A stretch of 20,635 nucleotides of DNA from Chara braunii (Eukaryota > Streptophyta > Charophyceae > Charales > Characeae): NCBI GenBank assembly GCA_003427395.1, contig BFEA01000111.1:2887311-2907945 (forward strand), in the 5' to 3' direction. The translations under genes and the position numbers were made by a program. The notes beneath the pieces are model-generated. The model was not told where the DNA came from, searched no databases, and worked only from the letters and a program-made list of their open reading frames with translations. Below, in pieces: positions 16,983 to 20,635 of the stretch. Within the stretch, counting starts at the first letter, position 1. Every line of letters begins with the position of its first letter.

Positions 16983-17422
16983 AAAATTCAAGAATAAGAA
17001 TTCCGAAGTGAGAGTTTTGGGCAGTCTGAAAATCATGAATGGTCGTGAAGTGGTGAAAGGTCCGAACACCCTGAAAACAATCTGTTTAGGCAGGTTGCAT
17101 CCTGAAGTGGTCAAGTGAGAGTTTTTGGCAATCTGAAAATCTTGAATGGTCCTGAAGTGGTGAAAGGTTCGAAGACCATGAAAACCACCCTCCACCACTT
17201 GAGGATGCAACCTGCCTAAACAGGTGGTTTTCAGGGTCTTTCGAGCTTTCACCTCTTCAAGACCATTCAGGATTTTCAGACCTGAATGGTCCTGAAGTGG
17301 TGAAAGGTCCGAAGACCCTGAAAACCACCTGTTTAGGCAGACTGCATCCTGAAGTGGTGAAGGGTGTCCTGTAGTGGTGATGAAAAATACGACTGTTGTT
17401 AACCTTCTTTCCTCCAAGATTA
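16983..17422. repeat. About 440-bp foldback repeat inserted in LINE-B ORF2
   Basis: A unit of about 107 bp occurs at 17006-17112, again at 17113-17190 (truncated), inverted at 17191-17280, and direct again at 17281-17365. The last two form a hairpin with roughly 80-bp arms and a 9-nt loop at 17272-17280; the arm tips GACCATTCAGG and CCTGAATGGTC are a perfect match. It separates the LINE-B endonuclease from the RT at a point where LINE-A has continuous coding sequence. A 179-codon minus-strand frame (17432-16893) spans it but contains only repeat translation and antisense ORF2. I cannot name the element; no terminal inverted repeats or tail were found. Confidence 0.8.
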
Positions 17423-18726
17423 TATCAGGCACCTGTCAAAGGCATGAAGGATTCAGACTAGAATTAAGAAGGAACATACAGATGGACTCTAATGCTTTAG
17501 TGGCTACCAACACATGATATTTCGTAGTTGACTACGCCGCAAAATACTACAGTGATCTATTTACATCCCAGACACCAACGACGCACCCTCATGAGGTCCA
17601 ACATGCGAGAGATAGAATGCTATAAGCTCTAAAAAAATGACTCTCACAAGAACAGAGACAACAACTAGAAAAAGAGCTTACCCCACAAGAGGTCTGGGAA
17701 ACCCTGCATGACATGGACAAAAAGAAGACACCAGGGATCGATTCCTTCCCCAAAGAGTTTTGGGTGCAATTCTAGGAACTTCTTAAAGATGACTTCATAG
17801 GATACATTCTGGCAGTCCAAAACGAGGGCTCATTCGGGGGCATGATCGGTCAGGGGGTCACCACGCTCCTTTATAAGAAAGGGGATAAAAAGGACATAAA
17901 AAATTACAGACCCATCACCCTCTTGCCCGTTCCTTACAAAATGGTCGCCAAGGCGCTCTCATTCATGAATGTGTTGATACACCCGGACCAGACAGGGTTT
18001 ATGCCCAACCGCAATATCCAAGATAATATCTTGTTGGTCAATGAAACCATTAAATATGTCCGCCAACACAATGTTCGGGCGGCTATCCTGTTCATAGATT
18101 TTGAGAAAGCCTCCAATCATGTGGACTAAGACTTCCTTGACATGTGCCTGGCCAAGATGAAATTTGGACTGACCTTTACCCACTGGATCCGGATCCTTTA
18201 TCCATCAGCTGCTACAAGCGCCATGCTCAATGACCATCTCTCACCGTCGATTCAACCACAAAGATCAGTGAGGCAGGGCGATCTCATCGTGCCCTTTCTA
18301 TTTGTGATTGTAATGGAAGCCCTGACCTCGCTAATTAGAGTTCACCCCGACATCGCCAAAGTGCCCATCCCGAACCCCCCCCAACATCTGGTCCTCGTGA
18401 CATCGTTGTTCGCAAATGATCTCACTGCCCTCATAAGGGCAGATGATGTCGCAGATCCGGATAGTATCAGAGCTCTCACCCAGGGGATACACCTGCTCTC
18501 ATTGGCAGCACACATGAACATCAATTGGGGCTCCAAAACGGAAGGGTGGTGGTTTCATCCGCAAGATCTGCACCCCCCTCCTGAACCGAGGGTTGCATGG
18601 GCCCAGAAGGAAGACACCATAAGGATCTTAGGGGTGAAACTCACGACAATGGGCCGGCCGCCAGATCATGGTGACGTGATAGTGGATATAGCCATCGATA
18701 GGCCGACAAAGTGGGAGGGGCTTTAG
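17423..18726 (+). pseudogene. LINE-B ORF2: reverse transcriptase domain
   Basis: RT blocks in one frame: L-T-P-Q-E-V-W; T-P-G-I-D; L-L-Y-K-K-G-D and N-Y-R-P-I-T-L-L; Q-T-G-F-M-P-N with N-I-Q-D-N-I-L-L; F-I-D-F-E-K-A; S-V-R-Q-G-D; then F-A-N-D at 18409-18420 and N-W-G-S-K-T-E-G-W-W. FAND replaces the FADD active-site box (AAT for GAT), which should abolish catalysis. Stops are TAA 17623-17625, TGA 17638-17640, TAG 17773-17775 (Trp in LINE-A), TAA 18127-18129 and TAG 18724-18726. Compared with LINE-A, about 25 residues before the RT are missing. The part from 17423 to about 17620 is recognisable only by alignment to LINE-A. Confidence 0.88.
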
Positions 18727-20036
18727 ACCTCGTTGGTAGGTCGTGCCTTAGCAATTAACAACGCTATTCTCGCAGCCATCCGGAACAAGCTAGCAGTCTG
18801 ACCGCTAAAGAAGCAGCAAAGCACCAAACTCAGAAAGACACTCACAAATGATTTGTGGAAGAACAGTGCAACAACGTCTGGCTGTGTGAACCGAGTGAGT
18901 TGGGAGGTCCTCACACAACCAAGAACCAATGAGGGATTGACAATATTAGATCCGGAAGGGGAAAGTGAGGCCCTGATCTTCAGACCACCAATACTTGGCC
19001 CAGCTATCAGCCGCAGAAAAAGATAGAATAAAAACGTTTCTAATTGGATCAATTTGGGCGCTCCTGTAGTGACTCGTACGTTTTCTAAAATCACGTAGCG
19101 TTAACGGGCGCGACTTTAGGAAGTACTGATGGTTTAAAGTTCTCATCAGACTGCTGATAGGCAATGACATCTCATGGGGCCCCTTGGCCTGCCTGCAAAT
19201 TGTCAACTTGGCCCCGGTTTCTACAGCAAACACTTGAGTGCACCTCTTCCAATGACTAACAAATAAACATTGGACAATCCCAGCTCCCCCACACCATAGA
19301 CAGGGGGACACCCCGGCCCAAGTGACCACAAATGACATCAACAACGACCCGTTGTGACCTAATATGATTGAACTCTGGAGGATGTGTGGTCCACATCAGA
19401 AACGACCCCCCAACAAATGGTAGGATGTGTGGCACCAGCCTCTCTAAGACCTTGGAAACCCCTACATCCTTGAAACCCCAACATCCTTGAACACGAGGGC
19501 ACCCCCTTCAAACTAGCAACAAACTCACCATGCTCACATGGGCCAGGAAAGGGGTTTTCATGGTAGGGGACTTGTGGGACCTGACAAAAGCTGACTGGAC
19601 CACGACGAACAAACTGCAACGTAAACTGAAACATGCAAAGGACGTGGAAAACAAAATGCTCCAACTAAGGGAAACTCTCCCCTTGGCTTGGAGGCTGGCC
19701 CTCGCATAGGGTCCCACGGTTCTGCCAGAGGACTGGGTAATAAGATATGAAGATTTGCCCCTTGGCTCCACATCCACGGAACTTGTGGACCTGAAGACCT
19801 AGATGCGACTACAATGTGGGGAAGGTTGATGCTCATTAGAGCAGTAGGAGACTCAGACAATGACTTCTCCATGTATGAGTCCACAGTCCTGATTGCCAGA
19901 TTGTCCTTTGATCCGAATGAATGGGAATGACCGGGCACAACACCCATGCACGTGTGGGAGTATACAGTAAAGGGGGCTTATAGAGCCTAATGACGGACAC
20001 TGCTAATCAACCAAACGATATCACAAAGACTAGCTT
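18727..20036 (+). pseudogene. LINE-B ORF2: post-RT region, truncated before zf-RVT
   Basis: The RT frame continues with V-G-R-A-L-A-I-N-N, D-L-W-K-N and E-G-L-T-I-L-D. Other frames then carry N-K-H-W-T-I-P (near 19260), G-V-F-M-V-G-D-L-W-D (near 19555), E-D-W-V-I and Y-T-V-K-G-A-Y-R (near 19965). Each has a counterpart in LINE-A (R-Y-W-S-I-P, G-I-L-R-I-G-D-I, S-D-W-V-G-I, L-T-V-R-S-T-Y-R). The segment is heavily decayed, with many stops and at least two frame changes. Homology fades near 20036 at a GC-rich hairpin, so the zinc-finger-like end is missing. Minus-strand frames here are shadows. Confidence 0.75.
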
Positions 20037-20037
20037 A

Positions 20038-20080
20038 GCGCCCGCGGTGTGGGCGGTGCGGGCTACGCCCGCATAAAAAA
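20038..20080. other. GC-rich hairpin followed by a short A-run, at the LINE-B breakpoint
   Basis: TGCGGGC (20057-20063), loop TAC, GCCCGCA (20067-20073) form a perfect 7-bp stem, followed at once by T and A7. CGCCCGC and GTGGGCGG just upstream can also pair. It sits where LINE-B coding homology stops. It may be the 3' end of another element or a deletion junction. Confidence 0.55.
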
Positions 20081-20284
20081 ACATGGCAAAGATCAGTCAA
20101 AGTACTCACACAGACTCAAATGCACATATAGAGCACAACAAACTCAACATGTACTGAAAGCAGGCTCAAAGTAACTCAAACAGTCTGGCAACAAAAACAG
20201 AGTTCAAACAATCTCATAAAAGTGTTTCGACTTGAACTCAAGGACAGACTCAGAATAGACTGACACAAACCCAGAAAAAAAGAG

Positions 20285-20291
<7 letters not shown>
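20081..20291. other. A/C-rich spacer with ACTCAAA-like words
   Basis: No gene seen. ACTCAAA/ACTCAAC/GCTCAAA-type words recur several times between 20106 and 20240 without a fixed period. Confidence 0.5.

Positions 20292-20319
<28 letters not shown>
20292..20319. repeat. (GA)n microsatellite
   Basis: About 14 uninterrupted GA units, preceded by an A/G-rich stretch from about 20274. Confidence 0.95.
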
Positions 20320-20320
<1 letters not shown>

Positions 20321-20471
20321 TGAAGTGCACGGCATTATTGGCATTGATCGCTGTTCTTTGAGGGGATATGCTCCACAGGTACAGAGGACTTTGAGTCTTA
20401 GCACTAATTCCGGTCTTGGATGCAGCTGTGGTGCGGAAAAACAAAAAACCTGCAGTGGAAAGGGTAATGTT

Positions 20472-20565
20472 GGGAGAACGCATAAATGGATGTGGACACA
20501 GATTTTTCCCCACTTCTTCATGCATCTACATGAATCTGCGTCCACATCCATTTATTCCTTCTCCC
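20472..20565. repeat. Long imperfect inverted repeat (hairpin)
   Basis: The arm at 20482-20504 pairs with 20533-20555 at 22 of 23 positions, and extension outward (GGGAGAA at 20472-20478 with TTCTCCC at 20559-20565) gives about 30 of 33. The 28-nt loop holds a further TTCATG/CATGAA pair. The size resembles a small foldback element or a plant miRNA-like precursor. A plus-strand frame (20325-20573) overlaps it but has no recognisable domain. The remaining DNA to 20635 shows nothing else. Confidence 0.8.
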
Positions 20566-20635
20566 GGAGCTGACTTTTGACTTCCAATTCAGCTATCCTA
20601 CGGCTGTGATGCTCCATCTAACTGGCAGGCTGTCG

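Larger units (their letters stand above)
12770..20036 (+). mobile_element. LINE-B: older L1-type LINE, 3' portion, host of LINE-A
   Basis: Plus-strand LINE with ORF1 remainder (to 15691) and ORF2 (from about 15880) carrying APE endonuclease, RT and post-RT region. The 5' piece lies at or before 1646-1829. It is more decayed than LINE-A, with many stops, several frameshifts, an inserted foldback repeat at about 16983-17422, an altered RT active site, and loss of the zf-RVT end. The order of motifs matches LINE-A throughout, so both belong to one clade, but the sequences are well diverged. No poly(A) tail or target duplication for LINE-B was found. Confidence 0.88.

Noticed and set aside
16893-17432. 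179-codon minus-strand frame across the foldback repeat
   Set aside because: It consists of translated repeat units plus antisense of LINE-B ORF2; no domain recognised.

Overview
This is repeat-rich nuclear eukaryotic DNA. It is dominated by two non-LTR (LINE, L1-type) retrotransposons whose two-ORF layout, gag-like ORF1 with a zinc knuckle, APE endonuclease, reverse transcriptase (RT) and zf-RVT-like tail resemble plant/streptophyte L1 elements. The lineage is an inference from domain style; nothing here identifies a species. I see no intact host gene, rRNA, tRNA, CRISPR array or prokaryotic feature.

Layout. Positions 1-1320 are simple-sequence DNA: a (TTC)n tract, then TTGA/TGAT-type tetranucleotide arrays, the last of which is inverted. 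Positions 1321-1829 lead into the first piece of an old plus-strand LINE ('LINE-B'). Positions 1830-12769 are a younger minus-strand LINE ('LINE-A') inserted into LINE-B. It starts at 12769 and runs through a long repeat-filled 5' UTR, ORF1 (10311 to 6725), ORF2 (6684 to 2104) and a short 3' UTR to a poly(A) tail (T-run 1830-1848). LINE-B resumes at 12770 with the rest of ORF1, including a long glutamine-rich stretch, then ORF2 endonuclease (about 15880-16982), a foldback repeat inserted in ORF2 (about 16983-17422), RT (about 17423-18726) and a C-terminal region cut off near 20036. Positions 20037-20635 hold a GC-rich hairpin, a (GA)n tract and a second long imperfect hairpin.

The nested reading rests on a 15-bp direct repeat, TGGATGCCCGCCCCC, which abuts the T-run at 1815-1829 and recurs at 12770-12784. 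Removing 1830-12769 plus one repeat copy joins two LINE-B ORF1 pieces in the same frame. LINE-A would then be about 10.9 kb, unusually long, because both the 5' UTR (about 2.46 kb) and ORF1 (about 1,195 codons) are long.

Both elements are dead copies, broken by in-frame stops and a few frameshifts. Where the two proteins can be aligned, several stops fall on tryptophans of the other copy (TGG to TAG or TGA), as expected from C-to-T/G-to-A decay of silenced DNA. LINE-A keeps its visible endonuclease and RT catalytic motifs; LINE-B has FAND in place of the FADD box. The two share ORF1 C-terminal and post-RT regions, so they look like diverged members of one clade.
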